DNA from: Subtercola sp.
Lineage (GTDB): Bacteria; Actinomycetota; Actinomycetes; Actinomycetales; Microbacteriaceae
Reading direction: 5' to 3'
Assembly (NCBI GenBank): GCA_025463765.1
Contig: JAODBC010000035.1
Location: 1 to 64,000, forward strand
DNA length: 64,000 bases
Positions 19,475 to 29,492 of the stretch are shown piece after piece. Both the position numbers and the translations under genes were made by a program. Every line of letters starts with the position of its first letter. Position 1 is the stretch's first letter. The notes beneath the pieces are model-generated. The model saw only the letters and a program-made list of their open reading frames with translations, searched no databases and was not told the origin of the DNA.

Positions 19475-21012
19475 GGACGTCTCCAGGTTCGGCCGTCACG
19501 GGCGAGTAGTTCATCGGCGGAGTCAGGGCCCCAGGTTCCGGGCCTGTACTGATCGGGCCGACCTTGAGTCGCCCAGTATTCCTCGATGGGGTCGAGAATC
19601 TTCCACGACAGCTCCACCTCCTGGTGGCGCGGAAAGAGCGGAGGCTCGCCGAGCAGCACATCGAGAATGAGACGCTCGTACGCCTCGGGGCTGGCTTCGG
19701 TGAAGGCGTGGCCGTAACCGAAGTCCATGGTCACGTCGCGCACCTGCACACCGTTGCCCGGCACCTTCGAGCCGAAGCGGATGGTCACGCCCTCGTCGGG
19801 CTGAACGCGGATGACGAGCGCGTTCTGGCCGAGCTCGGAGGTCTGGCTCTGCGCGAACAGGTACTGCGGCGCCCGCTTGAAGACCACGGCGATCTCGGTC
19901 ACTCGGCGCCCGAGGCGCTTACCGGCCCGCAGATAGAACGGCACCCCGGCCCAGCGCCTCGTGCCGATGTCGAGCCGAACCGCCGCATAGGTCTCGGTGG
20001 TCGACTGCGGATTCATGCCGTCTTCTTCGAGGAAACCGGGCACGTACTCGCCGCCTTGCCAGCCGCTCGAATACTGACCGCGGGCGGTTGAGGCGCTGAG
20101 ATCTTTCGGCAGCTTGACCGCTGCAAGCACTTTCTCTTTCTCGGCGCGAAGGTCTGAGGCGTTGAAGGAGATCGGCTCTTCCATGGCGGTCAGCGCCATG
20201 AGCTGCAACAGGTGGTTCTGGATCACGTCACGTGCCGCACCGATGCCGTCGTAATAGCCCGCTCGGCCGCCGACGCCGATGTCTTCGGCCATCGTGATCT
20301 GCACGTGGTCGACGTAGTTCGCATTCCAGATGGGTTCGTACAGCTGGTTCGCGAAGCGCAGCGCCAGAATGTTCTGCACGGTCTCTTTGCCGAGATAGTG
20401 GTCAATGCGAAAGACGTCATCTGGAGCGAACACCGATTCTACGACGTCGTTCAGCTCGCGGGCGGTCTTCAGGTCACTGCCGAAAGGCTTTTCGATGACG
20501 ACACGGCGCCACTGGCCGGGCTGCGGATGCGCGAGTCCTGACCGACGTAATTGTTCAGTGACGAGCGGAAAGGCCTTGGGCGGAATCGAGAGGTAGAACG
20601 CGTAATTGCCCTTCGTGCCGCGCACACTGTCGAGCTCGGCGATCGTCTCTTTGAGCTTCACGAAAGCCGAGTCGTCGTCGAACTCGCCCGAGACGAAGCG
20701 GATTCCCTCAGACAACTGTCGCCAGACGTCTTCATCGAACGGAGTACGGGCGTACTCCTTGACGGCGTCATGCACGACACGCTCGAAGTCCTGGTCTTCC
20801 CAGTCGCGCCGGGCGAAGCCCACCAGCGAGAACCCGGGCGGCAACAGACCGCGGTTGGCCAGGTCATACACGGCGGGCATCAGCTTCTTGCGTGACAGGT
20901 CGCCCGTCACACCGAAGATGATCAGACCGCTCGGACCGGCGATGCGGTTCAGCCGCCGGTCGGTCGGAAGCCTGAGGGGGTTGTAATCCGGAGTGATTTC
21001 TACCGGTGACAT
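19471..21012 (-). CDS. zwf: Glucose-6-phosphate 1-dehydrogenase
   Basis: Oxidises glucose 6-phosphate to the lactone, making NADPH. The 513 residues carry the nucleotide-binding IIFGVTGDLSRKKLMPA (31-47), the EKPFG block (about 174-178) and the active-site RIDHYLGKE (about 201-209) with its catalytic His. AAGGAGCACG precedes the ATG. It is separated from pgi upstream by 48 bp holding a perfect 11-bp hairpin and overlaps opcA downstream. Confidence 0.97.
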   Translation of the reverse strand: MSPVEITPDYNPLRLPTDRRLNRIAGPSGLIIFGVTGDLSRKKLMPAVYDLANRGLLPPGFSLVGFARRDWEDQDFERVVHDAVKEYARTPFDEDVWRQLSEGIRFVSGEFDDDSAFVKLKETIAELDSVRGTKGNYAFYLSIPPKAFPLVTEQLRRSGLAHPQPGQWRRVVIEKPFGSDLKTARELNDVVESVFAPDDVFRIDHYLGKETVQNILALRFANQLYEPIWNANYVDHVQITMAEDIGVGGRAGYYDGIGAARDVIQNHLLQLMALTAMEEPISFNASDLRAEKEKVLAAVKLPKDLSASTARGQYSSGWQGGEYVPGFLEEDGMNPQSTTETYAAVRLDIGTRRWAGVPFYLRAGKRLGRRVTEIAVVFKRAPQYLFAQSQTSELGQNALVIRVQPDEGVTIRFGSKVPGNGVQVRDVTMDFGYGHAFTEASPEAYERLILDVLLGEPPLFPRHQEVELSWKILDPIEEYWATQGRPDQYRPGTWGPDSADELLARDGRTWRRP

Positions 21013-21027
21013 CGTGCTCCTTGCTGC

Positions 21028-21053
21028 GGGGTGCGCGCCGTAGCGCGCACCCC
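21028..21053 (-). promoter_or_regulatory. Perfect hairpin between pgi and zwf
   Basis: GGGGTGCGCGC (21028-21038), loop of 4, GCGCGCACCCC (21043-21053). It lies in the operon between the pgi stop and the zwf ribosome binding site, with no T run. It is probably an mRNA processing or attenuation element. Confidence 0.6.
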
Positions 21054-21060
21054 GAGATGT

Positions 21061-22671
21061 TCAGGTGAGGGAATCGAACAGACTGGTCACGTCGGTCGAC
21101 GGATCCGTGAGGTTGAGTCGCAGAACGGGTCGGCCATGCTGCTCGAGCACACTCGCGTCGCCGGCGGCCTGAGCCTGGATCAGCTGGCCGAAGGTGAAGG
21201 GGCGATCGGGCACGGCCAGATCGGTTGCGGCATTCTCGGTGATCTGCAGAAAGACCCCGCTGGCTGGTCCGCCTTTATGGAACTGACCCGTCGAGTGCAG
21301 AAAACGAGGGCCCCAGCCGAACGTGACCGGGCGCGCGATCTTCGCCGCAATGGCGTCGCGCAGCTCTTCGAGTTGAGGCAGCGCGAGCCGATCGACGTAC
21401 GCCTGGATCGCCACGTAGCCGTCGACGGGCGTCGCCGCAAGCAAGTTCGAGATCGCCGAAGAGACGGTATCGACGCCCGAGACGATCGATGCTGTACCGC
21501 GCACCTCGATGCCGTCGGCAGTGAAGACCGGCGCTTCGGGTTCGGGCTGGGCATCCAGCAGACCGCGGGTAGCGACCTTCGCCGACTCGACGTCGGGCTG
21601 ATCGAACGGGTTGATGCCGAGCAGACGACCGGCCACGGCGACGCCGTATTCCCAGGTCAGAATGAGGCCGCCGAGCGATCCGCTCATCAAGATCTCGCCG
21701 TCGTGTCGGTTCTGCGGCAGCAGGTGGAACTGGTCGGCCTCGCGAACAAGACGTACGATCTGCAGGTCGGGCAGCTTCTCACCGAGCTCGGGGGAGTGCA
21801 CGTCGAGCACGACCGGCAGCAGTCCGCGGCCGATCTTTCCCGTCGACTCGGCGATCAGCTGCTCGGCCCAGTCGGCGAATCCGACGATGTGCGTGCCGTC
21901 GCTGACGATGCCGAGCTTGTTCTTGAGCGGCTTCGTGCCGGCGATGGCAGCACCCAGGATGAGCCCCGGATTGTCTTCGTCGTCGGTCGCCAGGTAGAGC
22001 TCGATGGCCTCGGCCTCGTCGAGCAACTCACCGATGTCGGCGCCGGCAAGGCCGGAAGGAACCAGGCCGAACGCGGTCAGCGCCGAGTAGCGGCCGCCCA
22101 CGTTCGGGTCGGCCAGAAAGACGCGGTAGCCCGCCTCTTTCGCCGAAGCTTCGAGCGGCGAGCCCGGGTCAGTGACCACGATGATGCGGTCTTTCGGGTC
22201 GACTCCGAGATCGCGCCAGGCCTTCTCGTAGACGCGCCGCTGGCTGTCGGTCTCGACAGTCGAGCCCGACTTCGACGACACAACCAGCGCACTGGTAGCC
22301 AGTCGATCGGCCAGGGCCGCCTCGACCTGGCCGGGAGCCGTCGAGTCGAGCACGGTCAGCTCGACGCCGGCGGTGCGAGTGATGACCTCAGGCGCCAGCG
22401 ACGAGCCACCCATGCCCGCGAGCACGATGTGGTCGACACCGAGTGCCTGCAGTTTCTCGCGCAGCTCGACGATTTCTTCGACCAACGGACGTGAGGCCGA
22501 CACTGCCTCGGTGAAGCCGAGGCGCTTCGTCGCCTCGGCTTCGGCCTCAGGCCCCCAGAGCGCCGGGTCTTGACCGGTGATGCTCGAGGCGACCAGGTCG
22601 TCGACCAGGGTCGGCACGGTGGCCTCGACGGCCTCCTTGACCTGGCCCGAGACGTGGATCTTTACGCTCAC
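21061..22671 (-). CDS. pgi: Glucose-6-phosphate isomerase
   Basis: Interconverts glucose 6-phosphate and fructose 6-phosphate, joining glycolysis to the pentose-phosphate genes around it. The 536 residues show sugar-isomerase (SIS) features: [15 protein letters not shown] (about 81-95), [12 protein letters not shown] with the phosphate-binding Ser/Thr residues, and a second SIS region. It is the actinobacterial form grouped with tal and zwf. The start is GTG 22671, overlapping the tal stop by 4 bp. Confidence 0.9.
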   Translation of the reverse strand: MSVKIHVSGQVKEAVEATVPTLVDDLVASSITGQDPALWGPEAEAEATKRLGFTEAVSASRPLVEEIVELREKLQALGVDHIVLAGMGGSSLAPEVITRTAGVELTVLDSTAPGQVEAALADRLATSALVVSSKSGSTVETDSQRRVYEKAWRDLGVDPKDRIIVVTDPGSPLEASAKEAGYRVFLADPNVGGRYSALTAFGLVPSGLAGADIGELLDEAEAIELYLATDDEDNPGLILGAAIAGTKPLKNKLGIVSDGTHIVGFADWAEQLIAESTGKIGRGLLPVVLDVHSPELGEKLPDLQIVRLVREADQFHLLPQNRHDGEILMSGSLGGLILTWEYGVAVAGRLLGINPFDQPDVESAKVATRGLLDAQPEPEAPVFTADGIEVRGTASIVSGVDTVSSAISNLLAATPVDGYVAIQAYVDRLALPQLEELRDAIAAKIARPVTFGWGPRFLHSTGQFHKGGPASGVFLQITENAATDLAVPDRPFTFGQLIQAQAAGDASVLEQHGRPVLRLNLTDPSTDVTSLFDSLT

Positions 22672-23804
22672 GCGCCTTCGCCGGCCTTAGCGGCATCAAG
22701 AGCAGTCTGAACGGTCTCGAGCAGTTCATCCCACGACACGATGAACTTCGAGACACCCTCTTTTTCGAGCAGCTCGGTGACCTCGGCGTACGAGATGCCC
22801 TGTGCGGCGACCGCGTCGAGTACCTTGTTCGCCTCGGCGTAGCTGCCGGCGATGGTGTTTCCGGTGACGACACCGTGGTCGAACGTTGCGTCGAGCGTCT
22901 TCTCGGGCATCGTGTTCACGACCTCCGGGGCGGCGAGCTCGGTGACGTAGAGCGTGTCGGGCAGCTCGGGGTCTTTCACTCCGGTCGACGCCCACAGCGG
23001 GCGCTGCTTGTTCGCGCCGGCAGCAAGAAGAACCGTGGCTCGCTGGGTGGTGAACGCCTGCTCGTAGACCTCGTAGGCGAGCCGAGCGTTAGCGACGCCG
23101 GCCTTGCTCTTCAGCGCGAGAGCCTCGTCGGTGCCTATGGCCACGAGGCGCTTGTCGATCTCGGTGTCGACGCGCGATACGAAGAACGAAGCGACCGAGT
23201 GGATGCCCGACAGATCGATACCGGCCTCCTGAGCCTTCTCGAGCCCGGCCAGGTACGCGTTGATGACGTCGCGGTAGCGCTCGAGGCTGAAGATCAGCGT
23301 CACGTTCACACTGATGCCGGCCGCGATAGTGGCCGTGATGGCCTCGAGACCCTCGATGGTCGCAGGAATCTTGATCAGAACGTTCTCTTTGTTGACCTTG
23401 TCGTACAGCTCTTTGGCTTGCTTGATGGTCTTCTCGGCGTCGTTCGCGAAGCCGGGCTCGACCTCGATCGACACACGACCGTCGAATCCGTTGGTCGCGT
23501 CGTACACCGGCTTGAAGATGTCGCAGCCGTGCGCGACATCGCTCGTGGTGATCTCGAACACGGCGTCGGTCACGTTGTAACCGGCGGCAGCGAGCTCGCG
23601 AACCTGCTCGTCGTAGGCCTCGCCCTTGGCCAGAGCCGACGCGAAGATCGACGGGTTGGTGGTCACGCCGACGACGTTCTTCTCGGCGATCAGCTTCTGC
23701 AGGTTGTCGGTACGCAGTCGCTCGCGCGACAGGTCGTCAAGCCAAATGCTCACGCCGACAGCAGAGAGCTGAGCGGTGGGTGTCGTTGTTTGGGTGTCAG
23801 TCAT
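22668..23804 (-). CDS. tal: Transaldolase
   Basis: Moves a dihydroxyacetone unit between sugar phosphates through a Schiff-base Lys. The 378 residues match the longer actinobacterial type. Seen: [15 protein letters not shown] (16-30), [13 protein letters not shown], and [16 protein letters not shown] (about 139-154) holding the catalytic Lys. GAGGAG lies 8 bp before the ATG. It is 24 bp downstream of tkt and overlaps pgi. Confidence 0.95.
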   Translation of the reverse strand: MTDTQTTTPTAQLSAVGVSIWLDDLSRERLRTDNLQKLIAEKNVVGVTTNPSIFASALAKGEAYDEQVRELAAAGYNVTDAVFEITTSDVAHGCDIFKPVYDATNGFDGRVSIEVEPGFANDAEKTIKQAKELYDKVNKENVLIKIPATIEGLEAITATIAAGISVNVTLIFSLERYRDVINAYLAGLEKAQEAGIDLSGIHSVASFFVSRVDTEIDKRLVAIGTDEALALKSKAGVANARLAYEVYEQAFTTQRATVLLAAGANKQRPLWASTGVKDPELPDTLYVTELAAPEVVNTMPEKTLDATFDHGVVTGNTIAGSYAEANKVLDAVAAQGISYAEVTELLEKEGVSKFIVSWDELLETVQTALDAAKAGEGA

Positions 23805-23828
23805 TTCATTCTCCTCAAAAATCTTGGA

Positions 23829-25931
23829 TTAGACGGCGGCCAGCGAGGCGAGCGAGGTCTTGGCGGCTTCGATCGCGGCGCCGGTGGTCATTCCGAATTC
23901 GCGGAACAGCGTCTTGTAGTCGGCGGATGCCCCGAAGTGCTCGATCGAGACGCTCTTGCCAGCGTCACCGACCCAGGGGCGCCAGGTGAGGCCGAGACCG
24001 GCCTCGATCGACACGCGAGCCTTGACGGCGGCCGGAAGAACGTGCTCGCGGTACTCCGCGGTCTGCTCCTCGAACCACTCCATGCACGGCGCCGAAACGA
24101 CGCGGGCATAGATGCCGTCGGCCTTCAGCAGCTCACGGGCCTCGACGGCGATCTGCACCTCTGAACCGGTCGCGATGAAGATCACGTCGGGCTCTCCGTT
24201 CGGTGCTTCGGCCAGGATGTACGCACCCTTGGCGACGTTCTTCGCCGAAGCGAAGACCTCACCCGATGCTTCGCCGTCGCCACGCTCGAAGGTCGGAATG
24301 TTCTGGCGGGTCAGGGCGATGGCTGCCGGGCCGACCCGGCGCGAGAGAATCGTGTGCCACGCCCAGGCGGTCTCGTTGGGGTCGCCGGGGCGAACCACGT
24401 CGAGGCCCGGAATCGCGCGCAGCGTGGTGAGCTGCTCGACCGGCTGGTGGGTCGGGCCGTCTTCGCCCAGCGCGACGGAGTCGTGCGTGTAGACGAAGAT
24501 CGACGGCGACTTCATGAGCGCAGCCAAGCGGATGGCCGGGCGCATGTAGTCCGAGAAGATCAGGAACGTGCCACCGAACGGGCGCGTGTTGCCGTGCAGC
24601 ACGATGCCGTTCAGAATGGCGCCCATGGCGTGCTCGCGAATACCGAAGTGCAGAACGCGACCGTACTTGTTACCGGTCCACTCGTGCGTCGAGTGTTCAC
24701 TCGGCACGAACGAGGCGCCCGATTCGATGGTGGTGTTGTTCGACTCGGCGAGGTCGGCAGAACCGCCCCAGAGCTCGGGCATGACGCCCGCGATGCCGTT
24801 GATGACCTTGCCGGATGCGGCGCGGGTCGAGACCTCTTTACCGGCCTCGAACACCGGCAGGGCATCTTCGATGCCCTCTGGCAGCTCGCCCTTCAGAACG
24901 CGGTCGAGCAGAGCCTTGCGCTCGGGGTTGGCGGCGGCCCAGGCGTCGAAGCCGACCTGCCACTCTTCGTGCGCGGCCTTGCCGCGGGTGAGCGCTTCGC
25001 GAGTGTGTGCGAGCACGTCTTCTGACACCGCGAAGTGCTCTTCGGGGTCGAAACCGAGAACCTCCTTGAGGCCCTTCAGCTCCTCGGCGCCCAGCGCCGA
25101 GCCGTGGATCTTGCCGGTGTTCTGCTTCTTCGGCGACGGCCAGCCGATGATGGTCTTCAAAATGATGAGCGAGGGCTTGTCGGTGACGCCCTTCGCGGTC
25201 TCGATCGCATCGTTCAGGGTTGCGACGTCTTCGACATACAGCCCCGTCTTCTTCCAGTCGACCACCTGAACGTGCCAGTGCAGCGCCTCGAAGCGGGCCT
25301 TCACATCTTCGGTGAAGGCGATGTTGGTGTCGTCTTCGATCGAGATCTGGTTCGAGTCGTAGAAAGCGATGAGGTTGCCGAGCTGCTGGTGACCGGCGAG
25401 CGAGGAGGCCTCGTTGGTGATGCCCTCTTCCATGTCGCCGTCACCGGCGATGGTGTAGATGAAGTGGTCGAACGGGCTGGTACCGGCAGCGGCATCCGGA
25501 TCGAACAACCCGCGCTCGAAACGCGAGGCGTAGGCGAACCCGACGGCCGACGACAAGCCCTGACCGAGCGGGCCGGTGGTGATCTCGACACCGTCGGTGT
25601 GGCCGTACTCCGGGTGACCCGGAGTGAGCGAGCCCCAGGTGCGCAGCTTCTTCAGGTCGTCGAGCTCGAGGCCGTACCCGCCCAGGTAGAGCTGAATGTA
25701 GAGGGTGAGCGAGCTGTGGCCCACAGAAAGAATGAACCGGTCACGGCCGATCCATTCGTTGTCTGACGGGTCGCGCCGCATTTTCTTCTGAAAGAGGAGG
25801 TAGGCGAGGGGGGCGAGCGAGATCGCGGTGCCCGGATGCCCGTTCCCGACCTTTTCGACTGCGTCAGCAGCGAGAACCTTCGCTGTGCTTACGGCCTGAT
25901 CGTCAATAGATTCCCACTGCAGTGATGCCAC
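23829..25931 (-). CDS. tkt: Transketolase
   Basis: Thiamine-diphosphate enzyme moving two-carbon units in the non-oxidative pentose-phosphate pathway. The 700 residues show GNGHPGTAISLAPLAY (29-44), the cofactor-binding GDGDMEEGITNEASSLAGH (about 162-180), and EDGPTHQPVEQL in the pyrimidine domain. It is the first gene of the minus-strand operon. The start is GTG 25931, with AGAAGGG upstream. The 161-bp divergent space to ctaB should hold its promoter. Confidence 0.97.
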   Translation of the reverse strand: MASLQWESIDDQAVSTAKVLAADAVEKVGNGHPGTAISLAPLAYLLFQKKMRRDPSDNEWIGRDRFILSVGHSSLTLYIQLYLGGYGLELDDLKKLRTWGSLTPGHPEYGHTDGVEITTGPLGQGLSSAVGFAYASRFERGLFDPDAAAGTSPFDHFIYTIAGDGDMEEGITNEASSLAGHQQLGNLIAFYDSNQISIEDDTNIAFTEDVKARFEALHWHVQVVDWKKTGLYVEDVATLNDAIETAKGVTDKPSLIILKTIIGWPSPKKQNTGKIHGSALGAEELKGLKEVLGFDPEEHFAVSEDVLAHTREALTRGKAAHEEWQVGFDAWAAANPERKALLDRVLKGELPEGIEDALPVFEAGKEVSTRAASGKVINGIAGVMPELWGGSADLAESNNTTIESGASFVPSEHSTHEWTGNKYGRVLHFGIREHAMGAILNGIVLHGNTRPFGGTFLIFSDYMRPAIRLAALMKSPSIFVYTHDSVALGEDGPTHQPVEQLTTLRAIPGLDVVRPGDPNETAWAWHTILSRRVGPAAIALTRQNIPTFERGDGEASGEVFASAKNVAKGAYILAEAPNGEPDVIFIATGSEVQIAVEARELLKADGIYARVVSAPCMEWFEEQTAEYREHVLPAAVKARVSIEAGLGLTWRPWVGDAGKSVSIEHFGASADYKTLFREFGMTTGAAIEAAKTSLASLAAV

Positions 25932-26077
25932 GAGGTGTAGAGCCCTTCTTAGGTTGCGGACGAGGGGAGAAGCCCCGGAGCACCGTCGAGCCGTAGGTGA
26001 ATTCCCACCCTTCGTCCAGTATAGAAGGGGCAGGGGTTACCGCGCCCGCCGGTGTCCGACTTCTACACGCCGTAGCG

Positions 26078-26095
26078 TAGAGTGGGGTCGGTATG
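26078..26095 (+). promoter_or_regulatory. -10 box just upstream of ctaB
   Basis: TAGAGT (26078-26083) lies 9 nt before the ATG at 26093. The leader would be at most 2-3 nt and no Shine-Dalgarno sequence fits. Confidence 0.5.
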
Positions 26096-27037
26096 TCAGA
26101 AGCAGTTAGAGGAGCGATGGACGTAGCTGTAGAGGGCCGCATCGGGCGACCGCGCATCGGCGTGGGCCAGAAGGCCAGAGCGTACGTCGCACTGACGAAA
26201 CCTCGCGTCATGGAGCTGCTGCTGGTCACCACGGTTCCCGTGATGATTCTGGCGCAGGGGGGCATTCCGAACCTCTGGCTCGTGTTCGCCACACTCGTCG
26301 GCGGGGCGTTGAGCGCGGGGGGAGCAGGCGCCTTCAACTGCTACATCGACCGCGACATCGATCGCGTGATGAACCGCACCAAGGCGCGTCCGCTCGTCAC
26401 CGGTGAGCTGAGCGATCGCGAAGCCCTAGTCTTCGCCTGGATTCTCGCCGTGGTGTCGACGCTGTGGTTCGGCTTTTTCGTCAACTGGTTCGCCGCCGGC
26501 CTCTCGGTCATTGCGATCTTCTTGTACGCGGTCGTCTACACGATCATCCTGAAGCGCCACACCTCGCAGAACATCATCTGGGGCGGTACGGCCGGCTGCA
26601 TGCCCGTGCTCATCGGCTGGGCCGCCGTCACCAACTCGCTCGACTGGCCCGCCTGGATTCTCTTCGGCGTGATCTTCTTGTGGACTCCGCCGCACTACTG
26701 GCCGCTCTCGATGCGCTACAGCGAGGACTACAAGTCGGTGGGCGTGCCGATGCTCGGCGTCACTCGCGGCCGCGCCGTCGTCGGTCTGCAGACCATTCTG
26801 TACGCGTGGGCCACCGTCGCCTGCTCGCTGCTGCTCATCCCGGTGGCGTCGATGGGCATCGTCTACACGGTCGCCGCTGTCGCCTCCGGCGGCTGGTTCG
26901 TCTACGAGACCCACCGCCTCTACAACACGGCCATTCGGCACGGGGATGTTCGGCCGATGCGCGTGTTCCACGCCTCGATCACGTACCTCACGATCTTGTT
27001 CCTCGCGATCGCGATCGATCCCCTGCTTCCGTTCTAA
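26093..27037 (+). CDS. ctaB: Protoheme IX farnesyltransferase (heme O synthase)
   Basis: Membrane enzyme adding a farnesyl chain to heme B, the first step to heme A for cytochrome c oxidase. The 314 residues are of the UbiA prenyltransferase superfamily: [14 protein letters not shown], the first Asp-rich motif [15 protein letters not shown] (about 83-97), and [13 protein letters not shown] for the second. About nine transmembrane helices. The N-terminus has a roughly 25-residue soluble extension. ctaA follows after 11 bp, so the two heme A genes are made together. Confidence 0.95.
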   Translation: MSEAVRGAMDVAVEGRIGRPRIGVGQKARAYVALTKPRVMELLLVTTVPVMILAQGGIPNLWLVFATLVGGALSAGGAGAFNCYIDRDIDRVMNRTKARPLVTGELSDREALVFAWILAVVSTLWFGFFVNWFAAGLSVIAIFLYAVVYTIILKRHTSQNIIWGGTAGCMPVLIGWAAVTNSLDWPAWILFGVIFLWTPPHYWPLSMRYSEDYKSVGVPMLGVTRGRAVVGLQTILYAWATVACSLLLIPVASMGIVYTVAAVASGGWFVYETHRLYNTAIRHGDVRPMRVFHASITYLTILFLAIAIDPLLPF

Positions 27038-27048
27038 GGATTCGCCGC

Positions 27049-28026
27049 ATGCAGACCCCTCTTTCTTGGGCGGCAGACCGGTGGACTCTGAGCCCGCGCG
27101 CGCTGCGCTGGGCCACCACCGCGGCGCTGGTGGTCAGCATCTTCATCGTGCTGAGCGGCGGAATCGTGCGGGTCACCGGATCCGGGCTCGGCTGCCCCAC
27201 ATGGCCCGCCTGTGAAACGGGGTCGCTGACGACGACGCCGGCCCTGGGCATCCATGGCCTGATCGAGTTCACGAACCGTGCGTTGACCGGTGTGCTCATC
27301 GCCGCGGTGGGATGGGTGATTATCGCCGCGCGACTGCAGAAGCCGCGGGTGCGCGCCATGACCCGGCTGGCCTGGTCGCAGTTCTGGCTCGTCGTGGCCA
27401 ATGCGGTCGCCGGCGGCATCACCGTGCTCGCTCAGCTGAACCCGTACATCGTGGCCTTTCACTTCGTCATGGCGATCGCCCTGCTCACCACGACGACGCT
27501 GACCTGGCATCGGGCTCACCGCGGTCAGTCTGCCGCCGTGATCCTGCCAGCCGCGGCGCGAGTGCTCAGCGTTGTGCTTGTTGGCGTCACCATCGTGCTC
27601 ATTCTGGTGGGAACGCTCGTCTCGGGCACCGGGCCGCACTCGGGCGATTCGGCCGACGTTCCGCGTATGCAGTTCAACTGGGGCGACATCACGATTCTGC
27701 ACGGTGTGCTGGGTTCTCTCACCCTCGTGCTGGGCATCGTTTTATTCGCGGTGCTCCTGCGCGTTCCTGGGGCGGCGCTCGCCCGTCGTCGCACTCTGAC
27801 TTTCATCGTGGTCGTCGCGGCACAAGCAGCCCTCGGCCTGGTGCAATCGCTCACCGGGCTTCCCGAGGCTCTCGTCGCCCTGCATCTGCTCGGCGCCGCG
27901 CTCGTCTGGGTCGGTGCGCTGCGGGTTCTGCTCGACGTGAATCCGGGGCTGTTCTCGGTTGACCGAACCGTTACCTCAGAGTCTTCGGGGTATCGACCTG
28001 AGGCAATCTCCACCCCGGTAGAATAA
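27049..28026 (+). CDS. ctaA: Heme A synthase (CtaA/Cox15)
   Basis: Converts heme O to heme A in the membrane. The 325 residues have about eight transmembrane helices and Cox15-family elements: [19 protein letters not shown] (about 35-53), His residues in [13 protein letters not shown] and [13 protein letters not shown], and later TGPHSGD and LHGVLG. The ATG at 27049 is preceded by AAGGA. The frame stays open upstream through ctaB, but that extension has no coding character. The end of the gene overlaps the probable suf promoter. Confidence 0.92.
   Translation: MQTPLSWAADRWTLSPRALRWATTAALVVSIFIVLSGGIVRVTGSGLGCPTWPACETGSLTTTPALGIHGLIEFTNRALTGVLIAAVGWVIIAARLQKPRVRAMTRLAWSQFWLVVANAVAGGITVLAQLNPYIVAFHFVMAIALLTTTTLTWHRAHRGQSAAVILPAAARVLSVVLVGVTIVLILVGTLVSGTGPHSGDSADVPRMQFNWGDITILHGVLGSLTLVLGIVLFAVLLRVPGAALARRRTLTFIVVVAAQAALGLVQSLTGLPEALVALHLLGAALVWVGALRVLLDVNPGLFSVDRTVTSESSGYRPEAISTPVE
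28019..28024 (+). promoter_or_regulatory. Likely -10 box of the suf operon
   Basis: TAGAAT overlaps the last codons of ctaA, 50 bp before the sufB ATG. No SufR gene is nearby, and I see no clear operator. Confidence 0.4.
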
Positions 28027-28073
28027 AAAGGTTGCCAGTTCCGTTGGAGCTTGTAATAGGAAGGGAGAAAGTC

Positions 28074-29492
28074 ATGACAGACGTACTCATCGACCGGCCA
28101 GAACTTCAGAACCTGGGGGTGTACGAGTTCGGGTGGTCCGACTCCGACGCCGCCGGCGCGACCGCCAAGCGCGGTATCTCGCCTGAAGTCGTGAAGGGCA
28201 TCTCGACGCTCAAGAACGAACCCGAGTGGATGCTCAAGGCCCGTCTCAAGGCCCTTTCGATCTTCGAGCGCAAACCGATGCCGACGTGGGGAGCAGACCT
28301 TTCCGGCATCGATTTCGACAACATCAAGTACTTCGTGCGGTCGACCGAGAAGCAGGCCCAGACCTGGGAAGACCTGCCCGACGACATCAAGAACACCTAC
28401 GAGAAGCTCGGCATCCCCGAGGCGGAGCGTCAGCGTCTGGTCTCCGGCGTGGCCGCCCAGTACGAGTCCGAGGTCGTGTACCACACGATCCGCGAAGACC
28501 TCGAGGCCCAGGGCGTCATCTTCATGGACACCGACACCGCCCTGCGCGAGCATCCCGAGTTCTTCGACGAGTATTTCGGCACGGTCATCCCGGCCGGCGA
28601 CAACAAGTTCGCCGCGCTGAACACCGCCGTCTGGTCAGGCGGCTCGTTCGTCTACGTTCCGAAGAACGTGCACGTCGAGATTCCCCTGCAGGCCTACTTT
28701 CGCATCAACACCGAGAACATGGGCCAGTTCGAGCGCACGCTGATCATTGCCGACGAGGGCTCGTACGTGCACTACATCGAGGGCTGCACGGCTCCCATCT
28801 ACAAGAGCGACTCGCTGCACTCCGCTGTCGTCGAGATCATCGTGAAGAAGAACGCCCGCGTTCGTTACACCACGATTCAGAACTGGTCGAACAACGTCTA
28901 CAACCTGGTGACGAAGCGCGCCATTGCGCACGAAGGTGCCACCATGGAGTGGATCGATGGCAACATCGGTTCGAAGGTCACCATGAAGTACCCGTCGATC
29001 TACCTGGTCGGCGAGCACGCCAAGGGTGAGACGCTTTCTGTCGCGTTCGCGGGCCCCGGCCAGCACCAAGACGCCGGCGCGAAGATGATCCACATGGCGC
29101 CGTACACGCAGTCGTCCATCGTCTCGAAGTCGATCGCCCGTGGCGGCGGTCGTGCCGGCTACCGCGGCGAGGTTCGCGTCGCAGAGAATGCACACCACTC
29201 GGCCAACACGGTTCGCTGTGACGCGCTGCTCGTCGATACCCAGTCGCGTTCTGACACGTACCCGGCCATCGACATCCGGGTGGATGATGTACAACTCGGT
29301 CACGAAGCGACCGTTTCCCGGGTGAGCGAAGAGCAGCTCTTCTACCTGATGAGCCGCGGATTGCCCGAAGACGAGGCCATGGCCATGATCGTGCGCGGCT
29401 TCATCGAGCCCATCGCGCGCGAACTGCCCATGGAATACGCCCTCGAACTCAACAAGCTCATCGAAATGGGCATGGAAGGGTCAGTAGGTTAA
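28074..29492 (+). CDS. sufB: Fe-S cluster assembly protein SufB
   Basis: Scaffold subunit of the SufBCD complex that builds iron-sulfur clusters. The 472 residues include [40 protein letters not shown], the Cys in [20 protein letters not shown] and RADT-like [16 protein letters not shown]. The ATG at 28074 is preceded by GGAAGGGAGAAAG. sufD starts on the last base of the stop codon. Confidence 0.97.
   Translation: MTDVLIDRPELQNLGVYEFGWSDSDAAGATAKRGISPEVVKGISTLKNEPEWMLKARLKALSIFERKPMPTWGADLSGIDFDNIKYFVRSTEKQAQTWEDLPDDIKNTYEKLGIPEAERQRLVSGVAAQYESEVVYHTIREDLEAQGVIFMDTDTALREHPEFFDEYFGTVIPAGDNKFAALNTAVWSGGSFVYVPKNVHVEIPLQAYFRINTENMGQFERTLIIADEGSYVHYIEGCTAPIYKSDSLHSAVVEIIVKKNARVRYTTIQNWSNNVYNLVTKRAIAHEGATMEWIDGNIGSKVTMKYPSIYLVGEHAKGETLSVAFAGPGQHQDAGAKMIHMAPYTQSSIVSKSIARGGGRAGYRGEVRVAENAHHSANTVRCDALLVDTQSRSDTYPAIDIRVDDVQLGHEATVSRVSEEQLFYLMSRGLPEDEAMAMIVRGFIEPIARELPMEYALELNKLIEMGMEGSVG

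Noticed and set aside
21031-22494. Long open frame on the plus strand opposite pgi, and similar long frames opposite glgM/ATPase (39305-41023) and uvrA (5358-6710)
   Set aside because: They are antisense shadows caused by high GC at third codon positions. Their translations are Arg/Ala/Val-rich and show no family features.
26464-27048. Upstream extension of the ctaA frame through ctaB
   Set aside because: The extension is in another frame of ctaB and reads as low-complexity Arg-rich sequence. ATG 27049 with AAGGA gives a normal Cox15 start.
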